Source of the DNA: Gammaproteobacteria bacterium
GTDB lineage: Bacteria > Pseudomonadota > Gammaproteobacteria > Pseudomonadales > Halieaceae
Assembly (NCBI GenBank): GCA_030427085.1
Contig: JAUHXH010000005.1
Location: 248,001 to 312,000, forward strand
DNA: 64,000 nt
Direction of reading: 5' to 3'
The position numbers and the translations under genes are program-made. Numbering within the stretch: the first letter of the stretch is position 1; each line of letters starts with the position of its first letter. The notes under the pieces are model-generated. The model had not been told where the DNA came from, did not search any database, and was given only the letters and a program-made list of their open reading frames with translations. Of this stretch, positions 17,479 through 26,041 are shown in pieces.

Positions 17479-18242
17479 CAGTATCTCAAGTCCTCGGGTT
17501 TAAACAGCAGGCGGAAGCGCCGGAACTGGCGCTCAAACACCCGCGGGGGTAATTTTTGCAGCTCGGGGAAGCGATCGGCTTTCTCCACGGCGTTGATGGC
17601 GGAACGGTCGAAGGCGGCATCACCACTGCTGCGCAGTACGGTCACGTTAATGACCTCGCCGGTGGGAATCAATTGCAGCGACAGCAATACTTCCATGCCG
17701 TTGCGGGCGCTGGGCGGGCGGCTCCAGTTGTTGGTGATCACCGACTGGATCAGTGCCGCGTAGCTGTCGGCCATCTGCGATTCGCTGAGCGCCTGCTGCT
17801 GCGCTGCCGATTGCTCTGCCTCTTCCTCAACTGCCTTGGCAAGGTCGTCACGGGCGATGGCCGCGAGTTCCTCGGGCGTCAGCGCCGGTTCGGGTTTGGG
17901 CTCAACCTTGGGTTCCGGTTTCGGCTCCACCTTCGGCTGTGGCTTGGGCTCTACCTTCGGTTTCGGCTTGGGTTTTTCGACCGGTTTGGGTTTGGATTGC
18001 GCCTTGGGCTTCGGCTTGGGTTTCTCGACCGGCTTGGGCTTCGGTTTGGGCTTCAGGGCCTCGGCGTCGATCAGGGTGGCATCGATCACGCGCGTGACCT
18101 TCTTCGGCGTGATGGTGACGTCGGGTTCGGACTCCCAGTGCGCGGTCATGGCGAAAATCACCGCCGCGTGCAGCGCCAGGGTTACTACCAGCGGCCGCAC
18201 CACAATGTTGGGCCCGGCATTGTAGTGGGAGGAGGCCGCCAT
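17478..18242 (-). CDS. tolA: Tol-Pal system protein TolA with Lys-Pro rod
   Basis: 254 residues; it spans the periplasm and transmits the proton-driven motion of TolQR. One membrane segment (about 15-33) is followed by a rod at 63-120 made of repeated KPKP and VEPKP units. The C-terminal domain (about 150-254) carries [17 protein letters not shown] and binds TolB or Pal-side partners. The rod is TonB-like rather than the long Ala/Lys helix of E. coli TolA, which is unusual. The start at 18242 overlaps the tolR stop (TGATG). Upstream in-frame Met codons fall inside tolR and are rejected. Confidence 0.92.
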   Translation of the reverse strand: MAASSHYNAGPNIVVRPLVVTLALHAAVIFAMTAHWESEPDVTITPKKVTRVIDATLIDAEALKPKPKPKPVEKPKPKPKAQSKPKPVEKPKPKPKVEPKPQPKVEPKPEPKVEPKPEPALTPEELAAIARDDLAKAVEEEAEQSAAQQQALSESQMADSYAALIQSVITNNWSRPPSARNGMEVLLSLQLIPTGEVINVTVLRSSGDAAFDRSAINAVEKADRFPELQKLPPRVFERQFRRFRLLFKPEDLRY

Positions 18243-18661
18243 CAGGGGTTCTCGGTTACCAGGCCAACACTCGGCGCACCCGCTTCCTGCAGGGCGGCCA
18301 TCAGGGTCACCACTTCGCCGTAAGCCACCGCGCGATCGCCCCACACCAGCACAGGGGTATCCGGCTTGCGGCGCATCACCACACCCACCCGCTGCTTGAT
18401 GGTTGCCAGGCTCAGGGCCTGTTCCTGCTGCTCCCCGAGATTGAGGAACAGCTGCCCAGTGCTGTTCACCGACACGATCAGCGGCTCGCTGTCCTGGTTG
18501 TCCACCGGTTCGGCATTGGCTTCGGGCAGGTCCACCTGCACGCCCTGCATCAGCATCGGCGCGGTGACCATAAAAATGATCAGCAGTACCAGCATCACGT
18601 CGATGTAGGGCACCACGTTGATGTCCGCCATGGGGCGATGTTTATTGCCGCGACCCGCCAT
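18242..18661 (-). CDS. tolR: Tol-Pal system protein TolR
   Basis: 139 residues, ExbD/TolR family. A short cytoplasmic tail is followed by the membrane helix with the proton-relay Asp (DINVVPYIDVMLVLLIIFMV). A periplasmic domain (about 45-139) follows. With TolQ it uses the proton gradient to drive TolA. It starts one base after the tolQ stop and overlaps tolA at its own stop. Confidence 0.97.
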   Translation of the reverse strand: MAGRGNKHRPMADINVVPYIDVMLVLLIIFMVTAPMLMQGVQVDLPEANAEPVDNQDSEPLIVSVNSTGQLFLNLGEQQEQALSLATIKQRVGVVMRRKPDTPVLVWGDRAVAYGEVVTLMAALQEAGAPSVGLVTENP

Positions 18662-18662
18662 C

Positions 18663-19376
18663 TCAGTCGTCCTTGCGGCGCCCGCGGCCAGAGGCGCGCA
18701 GGGTCAGGGCCTGGCGATAGAGGATGCCGGCAAACTCATCGGCGAAGGTGTCGTAGCGATTGGCCAGCACATCCACCTTGGCGGCAAAACGGTTATACGC
18801 CAGTACCGCCGGAATCGCGGCGAACAGCCCCATGGCGGTAGCTACCAGCGCTTCGGAAATACCGGGAGCCACTGTGGCCAGAGTAGCCTGGGTTGCATTG
18901 GCCAGCCCCCGGAAGGAGTGCATGATGCCCCATACGGTGCCGAACAGGCCGATGTAGGGGCTGGTGGAGCCGACCGAGGCGAGGAAGGCGAGGTGGCGCT
19001 CCAGGCGTTCTTCTTCGCGCAACATGGCCACGCGCATGGCACGGCGGCTGCCTTCAACCACGGCTTCCGAGTCGGTGTCCTGTTGCTGTGCCAGCCGGGA
19101 GAACTCCTTGAAACCGGCGCGGAAGATGTTCTCCATCCCGCCACCACCATTGGCCGCACGCTCATTGCCGTCGCGGTAAAGTTGCGACAGGTCCACCCCA
19201 GACCAGAAATGCTCTTCGAACTCCAGCGCGTCTCGCCGCGTGTTGCGGAAGTAAATGAAGCGCTGCGCGATCATGTACCAGGACAACACCGAGGCGAGCA
19301 ATAGCAGCAGCATGACCAACTGCACGGTGATACTGGCATTGAGCACCAGGTCGATTAGGCTAAGTTGCTCTTCCAA
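18663..19376 (-). CDS. tolQ: Tol-Pal system protein TolQ
   Basis: 237 residues, MotA/TolQ/ExbB family inner-membrane channel subunit. Three membrane helices are seen: near 15-38, and the pair around 135-160 and 170-195 (GLFGTVWGIMHSFRGLANAT, then IPAVLAYNRFA). It forms the stator with TolR. The gene sits 24 bases after ybgC and directly before tolR in the usual order. Confidence 0.97.
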   Translation of the reverse strand: MEEQLSLIDLVLNASITVQLVMLLLLLASVLSWYMIAQRFIYFRNTRRDALEFEEHFWSGVDLSQLYRDGNERAANGGGGMENIFRAGFKEFSRLAQQQDTDSEAVVEGSRRAMRVAMLREEERLERHLAFLASVGSTSPYIGLFGTVWGIMHSFRGLANATQATLATVAPGISEALVATAMGLFAAIPAVLAYNRFAAKVDVLANRYDTFADEFAGILYRQALTLRASGRGRRKDD

Positions 19377-19400
19377 GTCGGGACTCCCCTGTTCAGTGTT

Positions 19401-19814
19401 TTATGTTTCGCCCTGGGCGCGCAGGACGTCCAGCATGGCGGGTGGCATTTTACGCGGCTTGAGCGTGGCCTGATCCACGCAGACGATGGTGACATCCCCC
19501 GCCGCCAGCACCTGCCGGTCGCGCCGCACCTCCTGCCGCATCACTATATTCGCTCCGCCGAGTTTGGCAATGCAGGCGGTTGCTTCCAGTTCATCATCCA
19601 AGCGGGCTGGTGTCCGGTAGTTTACGGCCACATCCTTGACCACAAACATCAATTCTTTGTTGAAAATGAACGTCTTATCGAAACCCAGCTGGCGCATGAA
19701 CTCGGTGCGGGCACGTTCCATGAACTTCAGGTAATTGACGTAGTAGACAATGCCCCCGGCGTCGGTGTCCTCGATATAGACCCGCAGCGGCAGGGAAAAT
19801 TCCGGTGTGTTCAC
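19401..19814 (-). CDS. ybgC: Tol-Pal-associated acyl-CoA thioesterase
   Basis: 137 residues, hotdog-fold thioesterase. The N-terminal motif [20 protein letters not shown] contains the catalytic Asp region of the 4-hydroxybenzoyl-CoA thioesterase type. YbgC acts on acyl-CoA or acyl-ACP and associates with the Tol-Pal locus. Its first four bases overlap the end of ruvB (ATGA), so the ruv and tol parts are joined in one transcript. Confidence 0.95.
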   Translation of the reverse strand: MNTPEFSLPLRVYIEDTDAGGIVYYVNYLKFMERARTEFMRQLGFDKTFIFNKELMFVVKDVAVNYRTPARLDDELEATACIAKLGGANIVMRQEVRRDRQVLAAGDVTIVCVDQATLKPRKMPPAMLDVLRAQGET

Positions 19815-20869
19815 GCCTCGCCCGGCTCCCCACCGTCCAGGGCGAGATCTCCCTGGGCCACCGCGGTAGCGGGTTGCAGCCCAAAATGGAGATACGCGTT
19901 GCGCGTTACCATGCGCCCGCGAGGGGTGCGTACCATGAAGCCCTGCTGAATCAGGAAGGGTTCCAGCACATCCTCAATGGTGCCACGCTCCTCGGAAATG
20001 GCCGCCGCGAGGCTGTCCACCCCCACCGGGCCGCCGTCGAACTTTTCGATCATGGCCAGCAGCAAACGCCGGTCCAGATGGTCGAAGCCCTGATTGTCCA
20101 CGCTGAGCATATCCAGCGCCCTGTCCGCGATATCCGCACTGATGCGGCCATCGCCTTTCACTTCGGCAAAGTCGCGCACCCGGCGCAGCAAGCGGTTCGC
20201 AATGCGCGGCGTACCACGGGAGCGGCGCGCCACTTCGGTGGCTCCCTGAGGATCGATATCGATACCGAGAATACCAGCGGAGCGCGCCACAATGTGGGCG
20301 AGATCCGCTACTTCGTAGAACTCCAGCCGCTGCACGATGCCGAAACGATCCCGCAGCGGAGAAGTCAGCAGGCCGGCGCGGGTGGTGGCCCCCACAAGGG
20401 TGAAGGGCGGCAGATCCAGCTTGATGGAACGAGCTGCTGGCCCCTCGCCGATCATGATGTCCAGTTGGTAGTCTTCCATCGCCGGGTAGAGCACCTCTTC
20501 CACATAGGGGCTCAGGCGATGAATTTCATCGATAAACAGCACATCCCCCGGCTCCAGGTTGGTCATCAGGGCGGCGATGTCACCGGCCTTTTCCAACACG
20601 GGCCCGGAAGTGGTTTTCAGGGATACGCCCATCTCATGGGCGATGATATTGGCCAGCGTGGTCTTGCCAAGGCCGGGGGGGCCGAAGATCAGGGTGTGAT
20701 CCAGCGGTTCACTGCGCCCCTTCGCCGCTGCCACGAAGATGGCCATCTGCTCGCGCACCGTGCGCTGGCCGACGTAATCCTCCAGAGAGCGCGGGCGAAT
20801 GGCCCGGTCCAGAGCTTCTTCTTTGCCGCCATTGTCAGCGGCAGTGATCAAGCGATCAGTTTCAATCAT
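19811..20869 (-). CDS. ruvB: Holliday junction branch-migration helicase RuvB
   Basis: 352 residues. RuvB is the hexameric AAA+ motor that drives branch migration with RuvA. The Walker A segment is [13 protein letters not shown] (about 60-72), Walker B is [10 protein letters not shown], and GATTRAGLL is sensor 1. A C-terminal winged helix (about 270-340) binds DNA. It follows ruvA by 16 bases and overlaps ybgC. SOS control through the LexA box before ruvC is likely. Confidence 0.98.
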   Translation of the reverse strand: MIETDRLITAADNGGKEEALDRAIRPRSLEDYVGQRTVREQMAIFVAAAKGRSEPLDHTLIFGPPGLGKTTLANIIAHEMGVSLKTTSGPVLEKAGDIAALMTNLEPGDVLFIDEIHRLSPYVEEVLYPAMEDYQLDIMIGEGPAARSIKLDLPPFTLVGATTRAGLLTSPLRDRFGIVQRLEFYEVADLAHIVARSAGILGIDIDPQGATEVARRSRGTPRIANRLLRRVRDFAEVKGDGRISADIADRALDMLSVDNQGFDHLDRRLLLAMIEKFDGGPVGVDSLAAAISEERGTIEDVLEPFLIQQGFMVRTPRGRMVTRNAYLHFGLQPATAVAQGDLALDGGEPGEA

Positions 20870-20885
20870 GGTCGGCCTAACTCTC

Positions 20886-21497
20886 CTAGCCGCTTACCAT
20901 GGACTTCAAGGCGCGGCGGATCAACTCCTCGGAGCTGTCTACCGAATCGTCCTGCACCGCAGCCACGGCGCGACTGGCCTCTGCCGGTTTGTAACCCAGG
21001 GCGATCAAAGCGCCCTCTGCGTCGGCGGCGAAGTCCGGAGCAGCGCCTGGCATCGGCGCTGACGGCAAGGCGGCCGCATCTACCGGATGTAGCCAGTCTT
21101 TCAGGCGGTCACGCATTTCTACCAGCAGGCGTTCCGCCGTTTTCTTGCCCACCCCGGGCAAGCTGACCAGAGCGGCGGTGTCGTCGCGTTGCACACAGCG
21201 CACAAACTCGTCGGCATCCATGCCCGAGAGAATAGTCAGTGCCAACTTCGGGCCCACACCATTGACCCGAATCAATTCGCGAAACAGGGCGCGATCGCGC
21301 TCGCTGCTGAAGCCGTACAGCAGCTGGGCATCGTCGCGCACCACAAAGTGGGTATGCAGCGTTACCGCCTCGCCGAGGGCGGGTAACTGGAACAGGGTGG
21401 TCATGGGTATCTGCAGTTCGTAACCCACACCGCCAACGTCGACAAGGATATCGGGGGGCTGCTTGTGCAGGAGTGTGCCGCTGATTCGGCCGATCAT
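20886..21497 (-). CDS. ruvA: Holliday junction DNA-binding protein RuvA
   Basis: 203 residues, starting at [10 protein letters not shown]. The N-terminal OB-fold is followed by the helix-hairpin-helix pair (INGVGPKLA-type at about 71-80 and [12 protein letters not shown] at about 107-118). The C-terminal domain III (about 150-203) contacts RuvB. RuvA holds the four-way junction open and loads RuvB. The upstream in-frame Met at 21542 would overlap ruvC and is rejected. The gene lies 10 bases after ruvC. Confidence 0.98.
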   Translation of the reverse strand: MIGRISGTLLHKQPPDILVDVGGVGYELQIPMTTLFQLPALGEAVTLHTHFVVRDDAQLLYGFSSERDRALFRELIRVNGVGPKLALTILSGMDADEFVRCVQRDDTAALVSLPGVGKKTAERLLVEMRDRLKDWLHPVDAAALPSAPMPGAAPDFAADAEGALIALGYKPAEASRAVAAVQDDSVDSSEELIRRALKSMVSG

Positions 21498-21507
21498 GGG
21501 ATATTCC

Positions 21508-22026
21508 TCAACGCATTCTGCGCCGGCGCACGCTGTGGGCACCGGCCATATTGATCATACTCTGTTGGGTGTGGGCGTGGCACAGGGCTGCAGCCAATGC
21601 GTCGGCCGCATCCTCGGCAGGCTCGCCGGGCAGCTTCAGCAGGACTTTGACCATGTGTTGTACCTGGGTCTTTTCCGCAGCCCCGGTACCCACGACCGAC
21701 TGCTTGATCTGGCGCGCGGAGTATTCGAACACATCCATCTCCTGGGCGGCACAGGCCACAATAGCAGCGCCGCGAGCCTGCCCCAGTTTCAGCGCCGAAC
21801 CGGCGCTACGCGCCATAAACACCTGCTCCACCGCCAGTTCCTGCGGGCAGTATTGTTCGACCAGTTCAGTCACGCTGCGATAGATGATTTTCAATCGCTC
21901 GGGCAACGCGCCCGAAGGCAGGCGAATCACGCCACTGGTGACGTATTCACTTTTGCCACCGACGTAATTGATGATGCCGAAACCGGTTTTGAGTGAGCCC
22001 GGATCGATACCGAGAATCAGCGCCAT
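21508..22026 (-). CDS. ruvC: Holliday junction resolvase RuvC
   Basis: 172 residues, typical length. The first catalytic Asp is in [11 protein letters not shown] (Asp7) and a second acidic residue lies in LAVEQVFM (about 67-74). The C-terminal acidic pair is in [15 protein letters not shown]. RuvC cuts Holliday junctions. It heads the ruvCAB-ybgC-tol run, and a LexA box sits about 24 bases before its start. Confidence 0.98.
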   Translation of the reverse strand: MALILGIDPGSLKTGFGIINYVGGKSEYVTSGVIRLPSGALPERLKIIYRSVTELVEQYCPQELAVEQVFMARSAGSALKLGQARGAAIVACAAQEMDVFEYSARQIKQSVVGTGAAEKTQVQHMVKVLLKLPGEPAEDAADALAAALCHAHTQQSMINMAGAHSVRRRRMR

Positions 22027-22049
22027 GAACGCCCCGCCGCCATTTTATT

Positions 22050-22065
22050 CTGTACAAATATACAG
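22050..22065 (-). promoter_or_regulatory. LexA (SOS) box of the ruvCAB operon
   Basis: The minus strand reads CTGTATATTTGTACAG, a perfect CTG-N10-CAG LexA site with the usual AT-rich middle, 24 bases before ruvC. In E. coli the SOS box lies before ruvA, not ruvC. Here it would bring all three resolution genes under damage control. Confidence 0.8.
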
Positions 22066-22066
22066 C

Positions 22067-22100
22067 AATGCCCGACGCGGTGGGAGCCGCGGCGGGCATT
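22067..22100 (-). terminator. Hairpin between yebC and ruvC
   Basis: The arms AATGCCCG-A-CGCGG and CCGCG-G-CGGGCATT form a 13-pair stem with one A/G mismatch around a six-base loop. On the minus strand only a weak T-rich stretch follows, so it probably slows or ends yebC transcription just before the LexA-controlled ruvC promoter. Confidence 0.6.
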
Positions 22101-22119
22101 TAATCGGGAATGGTAAGCG

Positions 22120-22163
22120 CGTGAGGCTTACGTGAGGCCTATGTGAGGCCTATGTGAGGCTTA
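22120..22163. repeat. Four tandem 11-base repeats over the yebC stop
   Basis: Units of the form YGTGAGGCYTA repeat four times head to tail, with C/T changes at two positions. The last unit contains the yebC stop codon (TAA on the minus strand). Copy-number change would alter spacing in the yebC tail or the coding end. Confidence 0.85.
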
Positions 22164-22907
22164 GCCGAGCTGTTCCAGCACCTCGTCCGGGATGTCAGCG
22201 TTGGTGTAGACGTTTTGCACATCGTCCAGATCTTCCAGGGCATCCACCAGACCAATAACAGTTCCGGCAGAGTCCACATCCAGAGGGACGGTGGTAGACG
22301 CGACCATGGTCACTTCGCCACCGGCCGGTTCCAGTCCGGCTTCTTTCAGCGCTTCCTTCACTGCACCAAACTCTTCCCAGGCGGTGGTGACGTCCACGGA
22401 GCCATCGTCATTGCCCACCACGTCTTCGGCCCCGGCTTCCAGTGCCGCTTCCATGATCTGGTCTTCATCAGCGCCAGGCTCGAAGGCGATCTGGCCCACG
22501 CGGGTAAACAGGTAGGCCACGGAGCCGTCGGTCCCGAGGTTGCCGCCGCGCTTGGTGAAGGCGTGGCGCACTTCGGCAACGGTGCGATTGCGATTGTCGG
22601 TCAGGCATTCCACCAACACCGCGATGCCGCCGGGGCCGTAGCCTTCGTAGGTGGCGGCTTCGTAGTTGTCGTCGTCGCCGGTGCCGGCGCCCCGAGCGAT
22701 AGCCTTGTCGATGGTGTCGCGCTTCATATTGGCGCCCAGCGCCTTGTCGATCACCGCGCGCAGGCCCGGGTTGTCCTCCGGGTTGGGGCCGCCGTTTTTG
22801 GCCGCCACCACGATTTCCCGAATGATTTTGGTGAACACCTTACCGCGCTTGGCATCCTGGGCCGCTTTACGGTGCTTGATATTGGCCCATTTACTGTGAC
22901 CTGCCAT
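22161..22907 (-). CDS. yebC: YebC/PmpR family regulator
   Basis: 248 residues, full length for YebC. It has the family signature [20 protein letters not shown] and the middle segment [20 protein letters not shown]. Family members act as DNA-binding regulators (PmpR of Pseudomonas), and some aid translation of proline-rich stretches; which role applies here is not visible. It lies after aspS by 42 bases. Its stop codon is inside a tandem repeat. Confidence 0.96.
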   Translation of the reverse strand: MAGHSKWANIKHRKAAQDAKRGKVFTKIIREIVVAAKNGGPNPEDNPGLRAVIDKALGANMKRDTIDKAIARGAGTGDDDNYEAATYEGYGPGGIAVLVECLTDNRNRTVAEVRHAFTKRGGNLGTDGSVAYLFTRVGQIAFEPGADEDQIMEAALEAGAEDVVGNDDGSVDVTTAWEEFGAVKEALKEAGLEPAGGEVTMVASTTVPLDVDSAGTVIGLVDALEDLDDVQNVYTNADIPDEVLEQLG

Positions 22908-22949
22908 GACTCTCTCCTACTACGCTCCTGCTACTTCTATGCCGCCAAA

Positions 22950-24749
22950 TCAGGCGGCGCTGCTATCTGCCGCCGGGCTGGCCTGCGCCGGGGTCTCGCG
23001 CAGGCGAATATTCAGTTCCCGCAATTGTTTGGCATCCACCGCACCCGGGGCATCGGTCATCAAACAGGCCGCACTCTGGGTTTTGGGGAAAGCAATCACA
23101 TCGCGAATGGATTGGGCACCGGTCATCAACATCACCAGGCGATCCAGGCCGAAGGCCAGGCCACCGTGGGGCGGCGCACCGTATTTCAGCGCGTCCAGCA
23201 GGAAGCCAAACTTCTCGTTGGCTTCCTCTTCGCCGATACCGAGGATGCGGAACACCGACTCCTGCATGTCGCGGGCGTGGATACGGATGGAACCGCCACC
23301 CAGCTCGGTGCCGTTGAGCACCATGTCGTAGGCGCGTGACAGGGCCTCACCCGGGTTCGATTCCAGTTCTTCCGGGCTGCAAGAGGGCGCGGTGAAGGGG
23401 TGGTGCAGCGGCGTCCAGTTGCCGTCGCCAGCTTTCTCGAACATTGGAAAGTCCACCACCCACAGGGGCGCCCAACCTTCAGCGACCATGCCCAGGTCTT
23501 CGCCCACTTTCAGGCGCAGGTGGCCCAGGGACTCGTTGACCACATTGGTTTTGTCGGCGCCGAAGAAGATGATGTCGCCGTTGGCCGCATCCAGGCGTTG
23601 CATGAGTTGCGCCACCACATCATCCGGCATGAATTTCAGGATCGGTGACTGCAGCCCCTCGATACCGGCATCGATATCGTTGACCTTGATCCACGCCAAA
23701 CCACGAGCACCAAAAATGCTGATGTACTTGGTGTAATCGTCGATTTCCTTACGGCTGATGCTGGCACCACCGGGTACGCGCAGTGCCGCCACGCGGCCGT
23801 CCGGGTCTACTGCCGGGCCGTGGAACACCTTGAATTCAACCTGGGCCATGAGGTCATCGATGCTGACCAGTTCCAGCGGAATGCGCAGGTCCGGCTTGTC
23901 GGAACCGAAACGCTCCATGGCCTCCGAGTAAGGCATGTGTGGGAAGTCGCCCAGGTCCACGTCCAGCACAGACTGGAACAGATCCCGCACCATGCGCTCA
24001 GTGATGGCCATGATCTCGTCTTCTTCCAGGAAGGAGGTTTCGATATCAATCTGGGTAAATTCCGGCTGGCGATCGGCCCGCAGGTCTTCGTCGCGGAAGC
24101 ATTTGGCGATCTGGTAGTAGCGATCAAAACCGGACACCATCAATAACTGCTTGAACAGCTGCGGTGACTGGGGCAAGGCAAAGAATTGCCCGGCGTGGGT
24201 GCGGCTCGGCACCAGGTAGTCGCGGGCCCCCTCGGGGGTGGCGCGGGTCAGGATCGGTGTTTCGATGTCGAGGAAGCCCTCGCCATCGAGGAAATTGCGC
24301 ACGGCATTGGTAATTTTGGAACGCAACACCAGGCGCTGCTGCATTTCCGGGCGACGCAGGTCCATGTAGCGATAGTGCAGGCGCACATCCTCACCCACCG
24401 CAGTGTGCTCGTCGAGCTGGAAAGGCGGTGTGGCGGCCTGATTGAGGATCTCCAACTGTTTGCCCAGCACTTCGATTTCACCGGTGGCCATATTCGGGTT
24501 CACGGTGCCTTCGCCCCGCGCCCGCACGCGGCCGGTAACTTTCAGCACATACTCGCTGCGCACCCGGTCGGCGCGCTCGAAGTGCTCCTCGGTGTCGGGG
24601 TCAAAGACCACCTGCACAATGCCTTCCCGGTCTCGCAGGTCGAGGAAAATCACGCCGCCATGATCGCGACGGCGGTCTACCCAACCGCAAAGGGTGACCG
24701 TTTCATCGATCCGTTCTGTACTCAGGGTGCCACAATAATGACTGCGCAT
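22950..24749 (-). CDS. aspS: Aspartate--tRNA ligase, probably non-discriminating
   Basis: About 599 residues, starting at [10 protein letters not shown]. It has an N-terminal OB-fold anticodon domain ([18 protein letters not shown]), class II motif 2 (about 215-230, [16 protein letters not shown]), an inserted GAD domain, and motif 3 near the end ([16 protein letters not shown]). His30 and Gly81 match the residues linked to the non-discriminating P. aeruginosa enzyme; discriminating E. coli AspRS has Leu and Lys there. It may thus also charge tRNA-Asn. An upstream Met at 24782 is less likely. Confidence 0.96.
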   Translation of the reverse strand: MRSHYCGTLSTERIDETVTLCGWVDRRRDHGGVIFLDLRDREGIVQVVFDPDTEEHFERADRVRSEYVLKVTGRVRARGEGTVNPNMATGEIEVLGKQLEILNQAATPPFQLDEHTAVGEDVRLHYRYMDLRRPEMQQRLVLRSKITNAVRNFLDGEGFLDIETPILTRATPEGARDYLVPSRTHAGQFFALPQSPQLFKQLLMVSGFDRYYQIAKCFRDEDLRADRQPEFTQIDIETSFLEEDEIMAITERMVRDLFQSVLDVDLGDFPHMPYSEAMERFGSDKPDLRIPLELVSIDDLMAQVEFKVFHGPAVDPDGRVAALRVPGGASISRKEIDDYTKYISIFGARGLAWIKVNDIDAGIEGLQSPILKFMPDDVVAQLMQRLDAANGDIIFFGADKTNVVNESLGHLRLKVGEDLGMVAEGWAPLWVVDFPMFEKAGDGNWTPLHHPFTAPSCSPEELESNPGEALSRAYDMVLNGTELGGGSIRIHARDMQESVFRILGIGEEEANEKFGFLLDALKYGAPPHGGLAFGLDRLVMLMTGAQSIRDVIAFPKTQSAACLMTDAPGAVDAKQLRELNIRLRETPAQASPAADSSAA

Positions 24750-24791
24750 GTGTCGTATCCGTTTCGAGGGGCTTAGGGCCAATCGGCCCGA

Positions 24792-25082
24792 TCAAGCAGT
24801 ACTGGTTGTTGTACTGGTGCCACCGGACGATTTGTCGCCGGTGCTGTTACTCTTACTATCGGTTTTGCCGGCTTTGTCGCCGGCCAGATTCTTCTTGCCC
24901 CCGGTTTTGAAGTCAGTCTCGTACCAACCGCCGCCTTTCAGACGGAAAGCGGCCGCAGAGACCTTTTTCTTCAGGGCGTCCTGCTCACAGGCAGGGCAAT
25001 GCACCAACGGCGCGTCGCTGATTTTCTGCAGGGCTTCGAGCTGGTGCTCGCAAGCCTGACACTGATATTCGTAGATTGGCAT
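24792..25082 (-). CDS. FmdB-family zinc-ribbon protein
   Basis: 96 residues. The N-terminal MPIYEYQCQACEHQLEALQK and HCPACEQDALKKKV give two CxxC pairs for a single zinc ribbon (about 8-35), the FmdB/putative-regulatory type. The C-terminal tail is Lys/Ser/Thr/Gly-rich and probably disordered. FmdB homologues often sit before aspS in Pseudomonas relatives, as here (42 bases). The molecular role is unknown. Confidence 0.9.
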   Translation of the reverse strand: MPIYEYQCQACEHQLEALQKISDAPLVHCPACEQDALKKKVSAAAFRLKGGGWYETDFKTGGKKNLAGDKAGKTDSKSNSTGDKSSGGTSTTTSTA

Positions 25083-25276
25083 CGCCAGAACTCGTCAGAA
25101 AGGTCCGCCACAGGGGCGGGGGACAAAAATCGAGGCGCGGATTTTACCGCAACGGGCTTGACAGGCCAAGACGGGGTAAAACAGTGAGAACTAGAGCGGG
25201 CCGGGGATTGACGGCCTCAATCTGAAGGAATTGTGTGGGCCCGGCCCAACCGGGCCAGACCCTCACCGGGCTGCTA

Positions 25277-25723
25277 TCAGGAGGCAGCGAACTCCTTGAG
25301 TTTCTTCAGCGGACGAATCTTGACCGCGATGCTCGCAGGCTTGGCCTTGAACGTGGTCTCTTCGCCAGTGAAGGGGTTGATGCCCTTGCGCGCTTTGCGA
25401 GCGGGCTTCTTCACCGTGGTGACCTTCATCAGGCCAGGCAGAGTGAACTCACCCACAGAGCGCTTCTTGATGCTGCGCTCGATCAGCGACTCCAGCTCGC
25501 CCATCACGGCGCCGACTTCTTTCTTGCTCAAGCCAGTGCTCTCGGAGATGTTCGCCACGATTTGACTCTTGGTGAGCTTCTCGCGAAGTGCAGTGGCTTT
25601 TTTAGCCGGTGCTGCTTTTTTCGCTACTGCTTTTTTAGCCGGTGCCTTTTTCTTGGCCGGTGCCTTCTTTGCTACCGCCTTCTTGGCCGGTGCCTTTTTC
25701 TTGGCTGCTTTTTTAGTCGCCAT
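25277..25723 (-). CDS. HU-family DNA-binding protein with histone-H1-like Lys/Ala tail
   Basis: 148 residues. The first 45 or so residues are a low-complexity run of KKAPAKKAVAKK-type repeats, like histone H1 or AlgP tails. A complete HU/IHF domain follows from about residue 52 (LTKSQIVANISESTGLSKKE), with the DNA-wrapping arm around NPFTGEETTFKAKPASIAVK. HU domains bend DNA, and the basic tail should raise affinity or compact the nucleoid. The repeats make the DNA at about 25580-25715 repetitive. A strong GAAGGAAGG site precedes the start, and a 16-base palindrome lies 30 bases upstream. Confidence 0.93.
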   Translation of the reverse strand: MATKKAAKKKAPAKKAVAKKAPAKKKAPAKKAVAKKAAPAKKATALREKLTKSQIVANISESTGLSKKEVGAVMGELESLIERSIKKRSVGEFTLPGLMKVTTVKKPARKARKGINPFTGEETTFKAKPASIAVKIRPLKKLKEFAAS

Positions 25724-26041
25724 TTTTTGTTTGCCCTTCCTTCATGTTGGTATTTGAACGCGTTCAAAGTAAGCGAATTCAGCATCGACACAATGTCGCA
25801 CGGCCGGTCCCCAACCCGCTCGGAAACAAGGTATAAAACATGAAACGCTGTAATACAAGGCTTTTTGGAAGTCGGCGGCGAAAAAAGCCCTGCATATGCA
25901 GCAAAAACTTAATGGCGGCCACATTTCGCACCAAAATAGTTCTGAAAAAAAGCGCGCGCAACACACTGGCGCTCGCTGTACCGGTCGCTGCTAGCGGCGT
26001 AAACTAGCGCCTGTTTTTCAGCACAGTTCCCGGATTGATTC
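25724..26041. other. Intergenic region between HU gene and proS
   Basis: 318 bases between divergent genes. It must hold both promoters. Two perfect palindromes are seen (25753-25768 and CTGCATATGCAG at 25890-25901). A possible minus-strand promoter for the HU gene has a weak TTGTAT and a TATACC 17 bases apart, near 25830-25860. For proS only a TAAACT-like -10 near 26000 was noticed. No ORF or RNA gene was recognised. Confidence 0.5.
25753..25768. promoter_or_regulatory. 16-base palindrome in HU gene leader
   Basis: TTTGAACGCGTTCAAA is a perfect palindrome, 30 bases before the HU start and upstream of its GAAGGAAGG site. It could be a TetR-like operator or a leader hairpin. No cognate regulator is in the window. 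Confidence 0.4.

Noticed and set aside
17880-18060. Repetitive DNA in tolA as a CRISPR or satellite
   Set aside because: The repeats are in frame and encode the Lys-Pro rod, without spacers of uniform size.
25575-25715. Repetitive DNA in the HU gene as a non-coding repeat
   Set aside because: It encodes the Lys/Ala tail in frame with a complete HU domain.
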